Shown here: positions 26,765-35,820 of the stretch, piece by piece
How positions within the stretch are numbered: the first letter of the stretch is position 1
How the letters are laid out: each line of letters begins with the position of its first letter
Source: CAWAMD01 sp963783045
GTDB lineage: Bacteria > Actinomycetota > Nitriliruptoria > Nitriliruptorales > Nitriliruptoraceae
DNA: 64,000 bases
Direction: 5' to 3'
Assembly (NCBI GenBank): GCA_963783045.1
Contig: CAWAMD010000009.1
Coordinates: forward strand, 310,001-374,000
The notes under the pieces: model-generated
The model's database searches: none
Seen by the model: the letters and a program-made list of their open reading frames with translations, nothing else
What the model was told of the DNA's origin: nothing
Program-made: the position numbers and the translations under genes

Positions 26765-27553
26765 CTGGATACCGACTCACTCACCCGCCGGCTGCGGTCA
26801 GCCGTCTCGCCGGCGGCACTGCTTCGCGCTGCCATCGGGGCGGTCGTCGTCGCGATCCTGATCGCCGGCGCCGTCCTCATCGGCGGCCGCTCGCGGGCGC
26901 CATTCTCGGATCCCGGTGCCTACGTCGAGCAGTTCTACGAGAACCAGGACGTTGCCGGCATGCTCGACGCCTTCCCGAGCGGGACCCTCGAGGAGGGGCA
27001 GGAGAGCGACGCCGGTCAGGCGCTGTCCACCATCCTCAAGCCCGACGTCGGCGTGAAGAGCACCGCACGCAAGACGGTCGACGGCGTCCCGATCGTGCAG
27101 GTGGTGACCGGCGACCGCCTCGAGTGGTGCGTACGCCCCGACGGCAAGATCCTCGTCGACTGCAAGCTCGGCACGGTCGCCGTGGATCCGTCCACCGACG
27201 CGCAGAACCTCGACGTGAGCATCGGCCTGGCGGACGTGCTGTTCAGCGGCGGGAGGCTGCAGGTGGGCATCGAGAACACGTCCGACCAGCCCTTCACGTT
27301 CACCGGCGGCATCCAGGTCCGCCGCGGCGACGGCAGCGACTCGATCTTCCGCCCCCGGCAGTCGATGATGTCCGAGGGTGGTCAGGCCGTGCCGGCCGCG
27401 CTCGACGCGGACCTCACGCTCGAGGCGGGCGGGTCGCTGTTCATCGCACTGCAGTCCGACGAGCCGTGGACCGCCGCCCACGACCTCCAGCTGGCCTGGG
27501 ACGGGGGAAGCATCGACCTCGACGTCGGCGACATCGACTGGCTCGTGCGGTGA
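26765..27553 (+). CDS. membrane-anchored protein of unknown function (CTG start?)
   Basis: The first ATG in frame is at 26960, but the frame upstream codes a clear membrane helix (AAIGAVVVAILIAGAVLIGG) followed by FSDPGAYVEQFYENQDVAGM, so translation must begin before it. The only plausible site after an in-frame TAG at 26753 is CTG 26765 with AGGA seven bases upstream. The protein would have about 262 residues: one N-terminal membrane segment and an extracellular domain with a DUF4352-like beta-sandwich (LQVGIENTSDQPFTFTGGIQ). It occupies the place of the rhomboid and murI genes of the mycobacterial locus. Its stop overlaps the next start by 4 bp. Confidence 0.65.
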   Translation: MDTDSLTRRLRSAVSPAALLRAAIGAVVVAILIAGAVLIGGRSRAPFSDPGAYVEQFYENQDVAGMLDAFPSGTLEEGQESDAGQALSTILKPDVGVKSTARKTVDGVPIVQVVTGDRLEWCVRPDGKILVDCKLGTVAVDPSTDAQNLDVSIGLADVLFSGGRLQVGIENTSDQPFTFTGGIQVRRGDGSDSIFRPRQSMMSEGGQAVPAALDADLTLEAGGSLFIALQSDEPWTAAHDLQLAWDGGSIDLDVGDIDWLVR

Positions 27554-28308
27554 CGCTCGATGTGACCGTCCTCGGATCGTCCGGCTCGCACACGGGGGCG
27601 GGCCGGGTCTGCTCCGGCTATCTCTTCCAGGCCGACGGCACGAGGGTCATGGTCGACTGCGGCAACGGCGCCTCGTCGAACCTGCAGCGCACGACCCGGT
27701 TCGACGAGCTCGACGCCATCCTCATCACCCACCGGCACGTCGACCACTGCGTCGACCTGATCGGGATGTTCTATGCGCTGCGCTTCCACCCCGAGGGTCC
27801 GAAGCCGGTCAACCTCTACGCGGCACCCAAGGTGCTCGACCTGCTGACCGGGCTGCTGTCGGGCGACTCCGCCATGCGCTTCCGCGAGGTGTTCAACTGC
27901 GTCGAGGTCGAGGCCGGCGACACCATCGAGGTGGAACCCTTCCGCTTCGAGCTCTTCCCCTCGATCCACCCCGTGCCGACGGTGTCGGTGCGGGCGAGCT
28001 GCAACGGACGCGTCGTCGCCTACTCCTCGGACTCGGCCGGTGGTCCCGACCTCGTCGACGCCGCCCGCGGCGCCGACCTGTTCCTCTGCGAGTCGACCTG
28101 GCAGGGCGATCCGGGCGACTGGCCCGAAGGCATCCACCTCGTCGCCCGCGAGTCCGGACGGGTCGCCACCGAGGCCGGCGTCGACCGGCTCGTGCTCACC
28201 CACCTGCTCCCGTCGCTCGACCGGCGACGGTTCCTCGAGGAGGCCCGCGAGACGTACACGGGCACCCTCGCCCTCGCCGACGACAACCAGACCTGGAGGG
28301 TCCCGTGA
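27550..28308 (+). CDS. metallo-beta-lactamase-fold phosphodiesterase, Rv1339-like
   Basis: 252 residues from GTG 27550. Metal-binding HxHxDH motif in ILITHRHVDHCVDLIG, then YSSDSAGGPDLVDAA and LVLTHLLPSLD. The neighbourhood cysM ... MBL - rph - rdgB equals the mycobacterial Rv1336 ... Rv1339-Rv1340-Rv1341 order; Rv1339 is a cyclic-AMP phosphodiesterase, so lowering cAMP is the best guess here. RNase-Z-like activity is the alternative. Coupled to rph by a 4-bp GTGA overlap. Confidence 0.85.
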   Translation: MTLDVTVLGSSGSHTGAGRVCSGYLFQADGTRVMVDCGNGASSNLQRTTRFDELDAILITHRHVDHCVDLIGMFYALRFHPEGPKPVNLYAAPKVLDLLTGLLSGDSAMRFREVFNCVEVEAGDTIEVEPFRFELFPSIHPVPTVSVRASCNGRVVAYSSDSAGGPDLVDAARGADLFLCESTWQGDPGDWPEGIHLVARESGRVATEAGVDRLVLTHLLPSLDRRRFLEEARETYTGTLALADDNQTWRVP

Positions 28309-29015
28309 CCCGTGCCGACGGCCGTGCCAACGACGAGCTGCGCCCCGTGCGCTTCGAGCTCGGCGTGCAGCAGGGGCCGGCCGGCTCCGTGCTGGTCGCG
28401 TTCGGCGACACCCGCGTGATCTGCGCCGCGTCCGCCGAGGACGGCGCCCCCCGCTGGCGCGACCGCGTCGGATGGGTCACCGGCGAGTACGCGATGCTGC
28501 CCGGCTCGACCGACACGCGCGCACGGCGGGAGCGCCGCGGCCCCGGTGGCCGGTCCAAGGAGATCGAGCGGCTCATCGGCCGGTCGCTGCGGGCCGTCGT
28601 CGACCTCGGCCGCCTGCCCGACCTGACCATCACGCTGGACGCCGACGTGCTCCAGGCCGACGGTGGCACCCGCACCGCCGCGATCACCGGGGGCTGGGTC
28701 GCGCTCAAGCAGGCCTTCGACGCGCTCGACCTCGGTGACCTGATCACCGGCCAGGTCGCCGCCGTCTCCGTCGGCATCATCGACGGCGAGCCACGCCTCG
28801 ACCTGCCCTACGAGGAGGATGTGCGCGCCGAGGTCGACATGAACGTCGTCGCGACGGCCGACGGCACCCTCGTCGAGGTCCAGGGCACCGCCGAGGGGGC
28901 ACCGTTCAGCCGCGGCGACCTCGACGAGATGCTCGACCTCGCGCTCGCCGGCTGCGAGCAGCTCTTCGCCGCCCAGCGCGCCGCGCTCGGCGCCACCACC
29001 CGGGAGGTCGGCTGA
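28305..29015 (+). CDS. rph: ribonuclease PH
   Basis: Phosphate-dependent 3'-5' exoribonuclease trimming tRNA 3' ends. 236 residues from GTG 28305: TRADGRANDELRPVRFELGV, TGEYAMLPGSTDTRARRERR, GRSLRAVVDLGRLPDLTITL, TLDADVLQADGGTRTAAITG, full length for the family. Overlaps its neighbours by 4 and 1 bp, so it is translated as part of the cluster. Confidence 0.97.
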   Translation: MTRADGRANDELRPVRFELGVQQGPAGSVLVAFGDTRVICAASAEDGAPRWRDRVGWVTGEYAMLPGSTDTRARRERRGPGGRSKEIERLIGRSLRAVVDLGRLPDLTITLDADVLQADGGTRTAAITGGWVALKQAFDALDLGDLITGQVAAVSVGIIDGEPRLDLPYEEDVRAEVDMNVVATADGTLVEVQGTAEGAPFSRGDLDEMLDLALAGCEQLFAAQRAALGATTREVG

Positions 29016-29647
29016 TGCGCCTGGTCCTGGCCACCGGCAACGCCAAGAAGGTCGAGGAGCTGGCGCGCATCCTCGACGGCCTGGACGTCGAGCTCGTCCC
29101 GATGTCGGCCTTCGCGCTCGAGGGGGCCGAGGAGACCGGCACGACGTTCGCCGAGAACGCGCTCATCAAGGCGCGGGCCGTCGCCGACGCCACCGGGCTG
29201 CCCGCTCTCGCCGACGACTCCGGGATCGAGGTCGACGCGCTCGACGGGCGCCCCGGCGTCCACTCGGCCCGCTACGCCGGTGAGGACGGCGACGACACGG
29301 CGAACAACGCGAAGCTGCTCGCCGAGCTCGGCGGGGTGGCCGACGAGGACCGGACCGGCCGCTTCGTGTGCGTCGCGGCCCTCGTGACCCCCGACGGGCA
29401 GGAGTGGACGACGCGCGGGACGATGGAGGGTCACGTCGCGCTCGCGCCACGCGGCCACAACGGCTTCGGGTACGACCCGCTGTTCGTCGCCGAGGGGGAG
29501 ACCCGCACGAACGGCGAGCTGTCGGCCGCCGAGAAGGACGCTCGCTCCCACCGGGGCGAAGCGTTCCGCGCGATGCGCCCGCACGTCGCCGACCTGGCCG
29601 CCGTGCTGGCCGGCACGCAGGACGAGGGGCCAGGCCAGCGCGCCTGA
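29015..29647 (+). CDS. rdgB: non-canonical purine NTP pyrophosphatase
   Basis: Hydrolyses dITP/XTP to keep deaminated purines out of DNA. 210 residues: LVLATGNAKKVEELARIL, LPALADDSGIEVDALDGRPG, HSARYAGEDGDDTANNAKLL, GHNGFGYDPLFVAEG and a Ser-His-Arg ending motif (ARSHRGEAFRAM). The start overlaps the rph stop by one base (TGATG). Last gene of the cysteine/RNA cluster. Confidence 0.96.
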   Translation: MRLVLATGNAKKVEELARILDGLDVELVPMSAFALEGAEETGTTFAENALIKARAVADATGLPALADDSGIEVDALDGRPGVHSARYAGEDGDDTANNAKLLAELGGVADEDRTGRFVCVAALVTPDGQEWTTRGTMEGHVALAPRGHNGFGYDPLFVAEGETRTNGELSAAEKDARSHRGEAFRAMRPHVADLAAVLAGTQDEGPGQRA

Positions 29648-29753
29648 CGAACGTCAGCGCCGATCGGGACGTTTGCCCTCGACAGGGGATCCACCGCGGG
29701 GGCATCGTTGAGGGGAAGCGTGCGGGTCCCCGCGCGCCCCGAAGGCGACCGAG

Positions 29754-31337
29754 ATGCGCACGGCGCGGCTGGTGGTGGCGGTCCTCGCGGCGGCCTCGCT
29801 GGTCAGCGTGCCCGTGTCGGCCGCTGCCGGCACGGCGCCCGTCGCGCTGCCGGTCACGTCGACGGTCACGGCGCCCGTCACGTCGCCGGCGCCGACGGCT
29901 GGCGCGGACGTGGCGCAGCTCGAGGCGGTCCTGGCCACCGCGGCCGCTCAGCGCGAGGAGGCGCAACGTGCCGTCGACGCGGCCCGCGCCGGGGCCGTGG
30001 AGGCCGACCGGGCCCTTCGGACCGCCGAGGAGGCCTGGGTCGGGGCGTACCGGTCCGTCGACGACGCGACGGCAGCGCACGCGGCGGCGGCTCGGCTCGT
30101 CGCCGAGCTGGTCGCCGGGGAGCAGGGCGCGCGGGAGGACCTGCGCGAGCAGCAGGCGCTCATCGACGGCTACGCGGTCGCTGCGTACAAGTACGGCAGC
30201 AGCAACGCCCCGGCGATGGCCTACGAGGTCATCCGCGTGGCCACCTCGGTCGACACGGCGGTCGTCAACCTCTACCGGATCCGATCGGTGCTGACCTTCC
30301 AGCAGCGCATCGTCGAGGAGGCCGCGACCCGCAGCCGGCAGCAGCGCACGTCGCTGGAGGCTGCCCGCCGTCAGCAGACCCTCGCCGAGCAGGCCGTCGG
30401 TGCGGCGCAGGCCGAGCTCTCCCGGACCCGCGCGGACGTCATCGCGGCCCGCGACGGGGAGAGCGAGGCCGAGGCCGGCTGGATCGCCGCCTCACGGGAC
30501 CGCCTCGACGCAGAGGAGCATCTCGCCGACGCCGAGCTCGCCCTGGCGACGGCCCGGCAGGCGCTCGCGCCCACACCCACGCCCACGCCGGCAGCCGCGC
30601 CCACACCCACACCCACACCCACGCCGCTACCCACGCCCACGCTCGAGGTGACGCTTCCGGCCCCCGCCCCGACGCCGTCCGGGGGCCCGAGCTCGCTGCC
30701 GACGCTCGCCCCGCCTCCGGCATCTGACCCACCGGCGGTGCCCCCACCGCCGGCCGGTGCGGACGTGACCGGGGATCCGGCGGTGCCGCCGGCGGACGAC
30801 ACCGTGGCGCTGCCGGTCATGCCGATGCTCGAGCAGCAGCGCGCCCTGCTCGACCGCCGCGAGCAGGTCCGGGTGGCCGCCGCGGCCATCGACGACGCCC
30901 GCCTCGACCCGCCGGCGGCGGTCTGCCCCACCACCGTCGCACCGACCTACGCCGACGACTGGCACGGTCCCCGCAGCGGCGGGCGCCGCCACGAGGGCAC
31001 GGACGTGTTCGCGCCCCGCGGGACCCCGGTCGTGGCGATGACCGACGGCGTCATCCGCAACGTCGACGGTGCCGACGCCTACCCCACGACCGGGCGGGAT
31101 CTCGGTGGCCTGTCGGTGTCGTACTGGTCGGCGACCGGCGAGCACTGGTACTTCGCGCACTTCTCGGCGATCCCGGCGGGCCTGACCGCCGGCCAGCGGG
31201 TCGTCGCCGGCCAGGTCATCGGGTTCGTCGGCACCTCCGGAAACGCGGCGGGGACCCCGCCTCACGCGCACGTCGGCTGGTACCTCGACGGCGTGGCGGC
31301 CAACCCTTATCCGACGATCGCGATCGCCTGCCGCTGA
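29754..31337 (+). CDS. secreted M23-family peptidase with coiled coil
   Basis: 527 residues. Signal peptide (LVVAVLAAASLVSVPVSAAA), a long alanine/glutamate-rich coiled coil (about 50-275), a Pro/Thr linker with a run of PTPTP repeats, then an M23 domain at the C-terminus: GRRHEGTDVFAPRGTPVVAM (His, Asp ligands) and GTPPHAHVGWYLDGV. The NlpD/RipC-like layout suggests peptidoglycan hydrolysis at division or its activation. It is monocistronic, 106 bp after rdgB. Confidence 0.9.
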   Translation: MRTARLVVAVLAAASLVSVPVSAAAGTAPVALPVTSTVTAPVTSPAPTAGADVAQLEAVLATAAAQREEAQRAVDAARAGAVEADRALRTAEEAWVGAYRSVDDATAAHAAAARLVAELVAGEQGAREDLREQQALIDGYAVAAYKYGSSNAPAMAYEVIRVATSVDTAVVNLYRIRSVLTFQQRIVEEAATRSRQQRTSLEAARRQQTLAEQAVGAAQAELSRTRADVIAARDGESEAEAGWIAASRDRLDAEEHLADAELALATARQALAPTPTPTPAAAPTPTPTPTPLPTPTLEVTLPAPAPTPSGGPSSLPTLAPPPASDPPAVPPPPAGADVTGDPAVPPADDTVALPVMPMLEQQRALLDRREQVRVAAAAIDDARLDPPAAVCPTTVAPTYADDWHGPRSGGRRHEGTDVFAPRGTPVVAMTDGVIRNVDGADAYPTTGRDLGGLSVSYWSATGEHWYFAHFSAIPAGLTAGQRVVAGQVIGFVGTSGNAAGTPPHAHVGWYLDGVAANPYPTIAIACR

Positions 31338-31365
31338 TCCCGCGGAGGCGGCCGGGCGTCGCCGC

Positions 31366-31650
31366 TCAGGCGATCTCCCCCGCGAGGGAGCGCAGCGCCT
31401 CGAGCGCCGCGCCGGCGGTCGCGGGGCTCGGCCGGTCATCGAGCGCCATGAGGGCTGCGACGGCCTCCTCCTCGTCGGCGCCGGCCTCGGCGCGGTCGAG
31501 ACGCTGCCCGTCGTGCTGGTGGACGGTCATGCGGTCGTGGAGATCCTCGACCACGGAGGCCAGGTCGTCCCACACGCCTTCGCCGGAGCCCCGGTGCTGC
31601 GCGACGACCGTGCGGGTGCGCTCCAGGGCCTGCAGGAAGTGGAAGTCCAC
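31366..31650 (-). CDS. small hypothetical protein, 94 aa
   Basis: GTG at 31650 with a GAAGGA site; FHFLQALERTRTVVAQHRGS start and a helical acidic C-terminus (ATAGAALEALRSLAGEIA). No membrane segment or known domain recognised. Same strand as the PPOX gene 101 bp upstream; converges with the M23 gene. Confidence 0.6.
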   Translation of the reverse strand: MDFHFLQALERTRTVVAQHRGSGEGVWDDLASVVEDLHDRMTVHQHDGQRLDRAEAGADEEEAVAALMALDDRPSPATAGAALEALRSLAGEIA

Positions 31651-31751
31651 GGGTGGTCCTTCGTCGGGGGCGACGCCCGATGTGTACCGGGACGCCGGTG
31701 CGCGCGGCCCGTCCCTTCGGGCACGCCGCGGCCGGCCCTCGGCGAGACGGG

Positions 31752-32225
31752 TCAGCGGGCCCCGAGCCGCCGCCCCGTCACCTCGCGGCTCTCGACCCGG
31801 ATCCAGAACGCCCGCGTGTCGGGCAGTGCCCACGGCTCGAAGTCCAGGGCGTGCAGCCGCTCGATGTCGGCCTCGTCGATGACGATCCGGGCGGGCCCGT
31901 GCACCACGACGCTCCAGCCGGCCTCGGCCAGGGCATCGAACTGGTCGGCCTCGACGGCGACCTCCGATCCGGCTGCCGCCGCGCCGAGCTTCGAGCCCGC
32001 CCCGGTCCGAAACGCCACGTCACCATCGATGACGACGTGGTTGACCGGCAGGATGTCAGGCGCCCCACCGGACACGAACGCGATCCGGCTGACCCGCACG
32101 CTGGCGAGCAGCGCGAGCGCCTCCGCGCGATCGATCGGACTGAGGTCGCCGGCACCCGTGATCGCGGTCCCTCCCGCTCGGGACGTCGTCGCGTCGCCAG
32201 CGTCGTGCGGTGCCGGCTCGCTCAT
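31752..32225 (-). CDS. pyridoxamine 5'-phosphate oxidase-family flavin-binding protein
   Basis: 157 residues with a split-barrel fold: ALLASVRVSRIAFVSGGAPD, ILPVNHVVIDGDVAFRTGAG and SEVAVEADQFDALAEAGWSV. Typical of the small FMN- or F420-binding PPOX-like proteins of actinobacteria; true PNPOx function is unlikely. The ATG overlaps the stop of the upstream membrane-protein gene by 4 bp, so it is part of the LiaF/PspC cluster. Confidence 0.85.
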   Translation of the reverse strand: MSEPAPHDAGDATTSRAGGTAITGAGDLSPIDRAEALALLASVRVSRIAFVSGGAPDILPVNHVVIDGDVAFRTGAGSKLGAAAAGSEVAVEADQFDALAEAGWSVVVHGPARIVIDEADIERLHALDFEPWALPDTRAFWIRVESREVTGRRLGAR

Positions 32226-32407
32226 CCGCGCCCCGCCGTGCCGACCTGCCGCAGGAGCATCACGAGGCCGACGACGATCAGCGCCACCGGCCACAGCAAC
32301 GTCAGGTCCATGCGCACCACGTCGACGGCGTCGAGCAGCAGCCCTACGCCGATCAGCACGAACAGCAGACCGGCGGCGAGCGGCGCCGCGTGTACCCGGT
32401 CGTTCAT
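32222..32407 (-). CDS. small two-helix membrane protein (LiaI/DUF5668-like)
   Basis: 61 residues with two membrane helices (AAGLLFVLIGVGLLLDAVDVV and the WPVALIVVGLVMLL pair) separated by a short turn, the repeat unit found in LiaI/LiaF-type proteins. 4-bp overlaps on both sides. Presumed accessory to the neighbouring LiaF-like and PspC-like proteins in envelope-stress sensing. Confidence 0.8.
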   Translation of the reverse strand: MNDRVHAAPLAAGLLFVLIGVGLLLDAVDVVRMDLTLLWPVALIVVGLVMLLRQVGTAGRG

Positions 32408-33138
32408 GGCCGCACCTCCACGGAGCCGAACACGACCGAGGCGTCCACCTCGAGGGTCGTCGTCGCGTCGGCGGGTCCGAAGACCTCGTCGATGTCGGGA
32501 CCGAGGCCGGACTGGCTCCGGTCGTAGGCCTGCAGGTCACCGGCGGCGGCGCTGGCGTGCAGGTCGACCCGGACGCCGTCGGGGACGCGCAGGACGAGAT
32601 CGCCCATGGCGACGTGCACGTCGAGGGCCACCGTCCCGGGCGCGAAGTCGACTCCGCGCAGGTCGACCGTCATCGTGCCCATCCCGAGCCCGTACTCGGA
32701 CGCGACCTCGGCCGCCGTGTCCGGTCGGTAGGCACGGTCACCGATGCGCAGGGAGATCGGCCCGTCGATCACGACGGCCGCCGACGCGAACAGGGTCAGG
32801 AACACGCCGAGGACGATGAGACCGCCATGGGACCCGGTGCGCACCCCGGCGAGCAGGCCCAGCCCGACCACGATGACCGCGGCCGGGAGGACGATCTCCC
32901 ACGGGATGCCCACGTCGTAGGTCGCCAGCAGCGACAGGACGCCGATGGCGATGAGGACCGTGGCCAGGACGACCACCGGCCCCGACCGCCGTGGCGGGCT
33001 CGCGGTCGGCTGCCACTCGGCGCTCGACGGCGGTGGCGCGGAGCCGACCTCGATCGTCGGTGGCGGTGGTGGCTTGGTCGCGACGCCGCCTGGCTCCTCC
33101 GGGGGAGTGGGGGGTGTCGTCGGACGGGTCTCGTCCAT
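32404..33138 (-). CDS. LiaF-like membrane protein with toast-rack domain
   Basis: 244 residues: a Pro-rich cytoplasmic N-terminus, four membrane helices (about 55-140) and a C-terminal beta-solenoid domain (GVDFAPGTVALDVHVAMGDL, VPDGVRVDLHASAAAGDLQ), as in LiaF/DUF2154 proteins that inhibit cell-envelope stress kinases. The second of two adjacent ATGs is taken because of its better distance from AGGAGG; the first (33141) overlaps the PspC stop as ATGA. Confidence 0.85.
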   Translation of the reverse strand: MDETRPTTPPTPPEEPGGVATKPPPPPTIEVGSAPPPSSAEWQPTASPPRRSGPVVVLATVLIAIGVLSLLATYDVGIPWEIVLPAAVIVVGLGLLAGVRTGSHGGLIVLGVFLTLFASAAVVIDGPISLRIGDRAYRPDTAAEVASEYGLGMGTMTVDLRGVDFAPGTVALDVHVAMGDLVLRVPDGVRVDLHASAAAGDLQAYDRSQSGLGPDIDEVFGPADATTTLEVDASVVFGSVEVRP

Positions 33139-33668
33139 CATGACCTCCTGCCGGCGAGTAGGGCGACGCCCGCGAGGATCAGCGTCACCGGCCAGAGCAC
33201 CTGCCCCAGCACCCGGGTCAGGTCCGGGACGTAGCGGGCGGCGAGCAGCCACCCGCCGGCGAGGACGAGCACGCTGCCGATCGTGACGCTGACGACGCCG
33301 CTGGCACCCTGGGTCGCGACGACCGGCGCGTCTCCTCCCTCGAGCGGGATGACGAGCCACCCCACCAGGTAGGCGAGCACGCCAGCCCCTCCCGCGAGGG
33401 TCAGCAGCACCAACGCGAGGCGCACCAGCACCGGGTCGATCCCCAGGGTCGCGCCGATCCCCCCGCACACGCCAGCGATCACGCGGTTGTCACGCGACCG
33501 GTGCAGGGCCGGGCGCGGTGTCGTGGCCGGCGGCGCCGACGGCGGCGGCGAGAACCCGCCGGGTGAGGGGGGCGGCGAGAACCCGTCTGGCGAGGGCGGC
33601 GGCGGGACCCCCTCAGCCGAGGACGGCGCGGGCGGAACCACCCCCGGCGGGGACGTGGGATGCTGCAT
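33138..33668 (-). CDS. PspC-domain membrane protein
   Basis: 176 residues from ATG 33668: a Pro/Ser-rich N-terminus, then a PspC domain (RDNRVIAGVCGGIGATLGID, PVLVRLALVLLTLAGGAGVL) and two further helices like LiaI. PspC proteins bind or sense envelope stress factors at the membrane. First gene of the minus-strand run PspC / LiaF / small membrane protein / PPOX. Confidence 0.88.
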   Translation of the reverse strand: MQHPTSPPGVVPPAPSSAEGVPPPPSPDGFSPPPSPGGFSPPPSAPPATTPRPALHRSRDNRVIAGVCGGIGATLGIDPVLVRLALVLLTLAGGAGVLAYLVGWLVIPLEGGDAPVVATQGASGVVSVTIGSVLVLAGGWLLAARYVPDLTRVLGQVLWPVTLILAGVALLAGRRS

Positions 33669-33832
33669 CCCGGGCACGGCAGACTCCAGTCGGGCATGGC
33701 GACGTGTGCTGCGACTGACGCTACGCCGGTCTGGGGTCCGCCCCTGAGAGGCGAACGACCCGCTGGTCATGCCCGGCCGTCCTCCTATGCTCGGCCGCCG
33801 AGGGACCCGATCCGACGGGCAGGAGCACGGAC

Positions 33833-34837
33833 ATGGACGCCTGGATCGTGCGCGACCCGAAGCCGATCGCGCAGCGTCCGCTCGAGGCTGCGGAGCTGCC
33901 CGCGCCGACCCCCGGCCCGGGCGAGGTCCGGGTGCGCGTGTCGGCCTGCGGGGTGTGCCGGACCGACCTGCACGTCGCCGAGGGCGACCTCGAGCCCCGC
34001 AAGCAGCCGGTCGTTCCCGGCCACGAGGTCGTCGGCGTCGTCGACGCCTGCGGGGACGCGACCGAGCGTTTCGCCGTCGGCGACCGCGTCGGGGTGGCCT
34101 GGCTGCGCTCGACCTGTGGCCGCTGCCGCTTCTGCCGTCGCGGCGACGAGAACCTCTGTCTCGACCCGTCCTTCAGCGGCTGGACCCACGACGGGGGCTA
34201 CGCCGAGCAGGTCACCGTCCCCGAGGCCTACGCCTACGCCATCCCCGAGCGCTTCGACGACGAGCAGGCCGCCCCGCTGCTGTGCGCCGGCATCATCGGC
34301 TACCGGGCGCTGAAGCGCGCGGCGCTGCGCCCGGGCGGTCGGCTCGGGATCTACGGGTTCGGGGCGTCGGCGCACATCACCGCCCAGCTGGCGCTCGCTG
34401 CCGGCGCGGAGCTGCACGTCGTCACCCGCTCCGAGGACTCGAAGCAGCTCGCCCGCGATCTCGGGGCCGTCTGGACCGGCGGGTCGGACGAGGTGCCGCC
34501 CGAACCACTCGACGCCGCGATCATCTTCGCGCCGGTCGGTCATCTGGTGCCGCTGGCGCTCGCGGCGCTCGATCGCGGCGGCGTCCTCTCGCTCGCCGGC
34601 ATCCACATGTCCGACGTGCCGGCGCTCGACTACCAGCGCCACCTCTTCCAGGAGCGCGAGATCCGCACCGTCACCGCGAACACCCGGGCCGACGGCGAGG
34701 AGTTCCTCCGCGTCGCCGCCCGCATCGGGGTGACGATGACGACCCATGCCTACCCGTTCGACGCGGCCGACCAGGCGCTCGACGACCTCGCGAACGATCG
34801 CTACGCCGGCGCGGCGGTGCTCAGGATGCCGTCCTGA
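33833..34837 (+). CDS. zinc-dependent alcohol dehydrogenase
   Basis: 334 residues of the medium-chain dehydrogenase family. Catalytic zinc ligands in ACGVCRTDLH and VPGHEVVG; structural zinc cysteines in CGRCRFCRRGDENLC; NAD(P)-binding region GRLGIYGFGASAH. Similar to the AdhA-type zinc alcohol dehydrogenases of actinobacteria; substrate unknown. Its last 17 bases overlap the convergent epimerase gene. Confidence 0.92.
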   Translation: MDAWIVRDPKPIAQRPLEAAELPAPTPGPGEVRVRVSACGVCRTDLHVAEGDLEPRKQPVVPGHEVVGVVDACGDATERFAVGDRVGVAWLRSTCGRCRFCRRGDENLCLDPSFSGWTHDGGYAEQVTVPEAYAYAIPERFDDEQAAPLLCAGIIGYRALKRAALRPGGRLGIYGFGASAHITAQLALAAGAELHVVTRSEDSKQLARDLGAVWTGGSDEVPPEPLDAAIIFAPVGHLVPLALAALDRGGVLSLAGIHMSDVPALDYQRHLFQEREIRTVTANTRADGEEFLRVAARIGVTMTTHAYPFDAADQALDDLANDRYAGAAVLRMPS

Positions 34838-35669
34838 GCACGTCCTCGTAGCCCTCCCGGAACGTCGGGAAGGCGAGGCGGTAGCCGCTCGCGCGCAGCC
34901 GGTCGTTGCGGCAGCGCTTGTTGCGGCCCCGCTGCGAGGTACCCGGGATGACCGGCGGCGCCGGCGCGTCCAGTCGGTCCGCCAGCCACCGCAGCACCTC
35001 GCAGCGGGGCGCCGGGTCGTCGTCGACCCCGACGTAGACCGGCCCCGGGTCGTCGACCATGAGCAGGTGCGCCGCCGCCCCGGCGGCGTCGTCGCGGTAG
35101 ATCCGGTTCGTGTAGGCGTCGACCTCGTGACAGCTGGCCTCGCCCGCGGCCACCGTGCGCAGCAGCCGGGTCCGCCCCGGCCCGTACAGCCCGGCCAGCC
35201 GGAGCACGACCGTCCGCGTGTCGGCCCGGCGCGCACGTGCCTCCGCCGCGAGCATCACCTGTCCGGTGAACCGTGTCGGTTCGGTCGGCGAGTCCTCGTC
35301 GACCCACCCGCCGTCCTGCTGCCCGTAGACGGCCGTGGACGACACGAAGAGCAGCCGGGCGGGCAGACCGCCGGAGCGGCCGGCACCGTCCAGCGCTGCG
35401 AGCAGGTGGGCCAGCCCGTCGACGTAGGCGGTGCGGTAGCCCTGCTCGGTGCGCGCGTCGGCGCTGACGGTGACGGCCACCGCGTCGAGCCGGTCGGGCA
35501 GCCCGTGCAGGGTCGACGGGTCGGCGAGGTCCGCAGCGACCGGGACGAGGTCGTCGGGCAGCGCCCCGGGGTTGCGGCGAAGCCCGTAGACCTCCGCGCC
35601 GCCGGCGGCGAGCCGACACCCGAGCGCCGTCCCGAGATCCCCGCAGCCGGCGATCAGCACCCGTTCCAT
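34821..35669 (-). CDS. NAD-dependent epimerase/dehydratase-family protein (YeeZ-like)
   Basis: 282 residues with an N-terminal Rossmann glycine motif (VLIAGCGDLGTALGCRLAAG), FVSSTAVYGQQDGGW containing the active-site Ser/Tyr region, and VVLRLAGLYGPGRTRLL. Resembles the YeeZ-type extended SDR proteins. GAGGAGG site precedes the ATG. The substrate, probably a nucleotide sugar or small ketone, is not known. Confidence 0.85.
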   Translation of the reverse strand: MERVLIAGCGDLGTALGCRLAAGGAEVYGLRRNPGALPDDLVPVAADLADPSTLHGLPDRLDAVAVTVSADARTEQGYRTAYVDGLAHLLAALDGAGRSGGLPARLLFVSSTAVYGQQDGGWVDEDSPTEPTRFTGQVMLAAEARARRADTRTVVLRLAGLYGPGRTRLLRTVAAGEASCHEVDAYTNRIYRDDAAGAAAHLLMVDDPGPVYVGVDDDPAPRCEVLRWLADRLDAPAPPVIPGTSQRGRNKRCRNDRLRASGYRLAFPTFREGYEDVLRTAS

Positions 35670-35820
35670 CGTTCCTCCTCGCGGTGCGCGCAGCGTAGGC
35701 GGGCGAAGGGCCCGTGACGCCGGGGCGGGCCGGCCCTGGCCCGTGGATGGTTCGCGCGCCAGAATCGACCGGATGGGCGCGGGGGCAGCTCGCCGCCCCG
35801 AGGACGACGCAGGACGTGCG

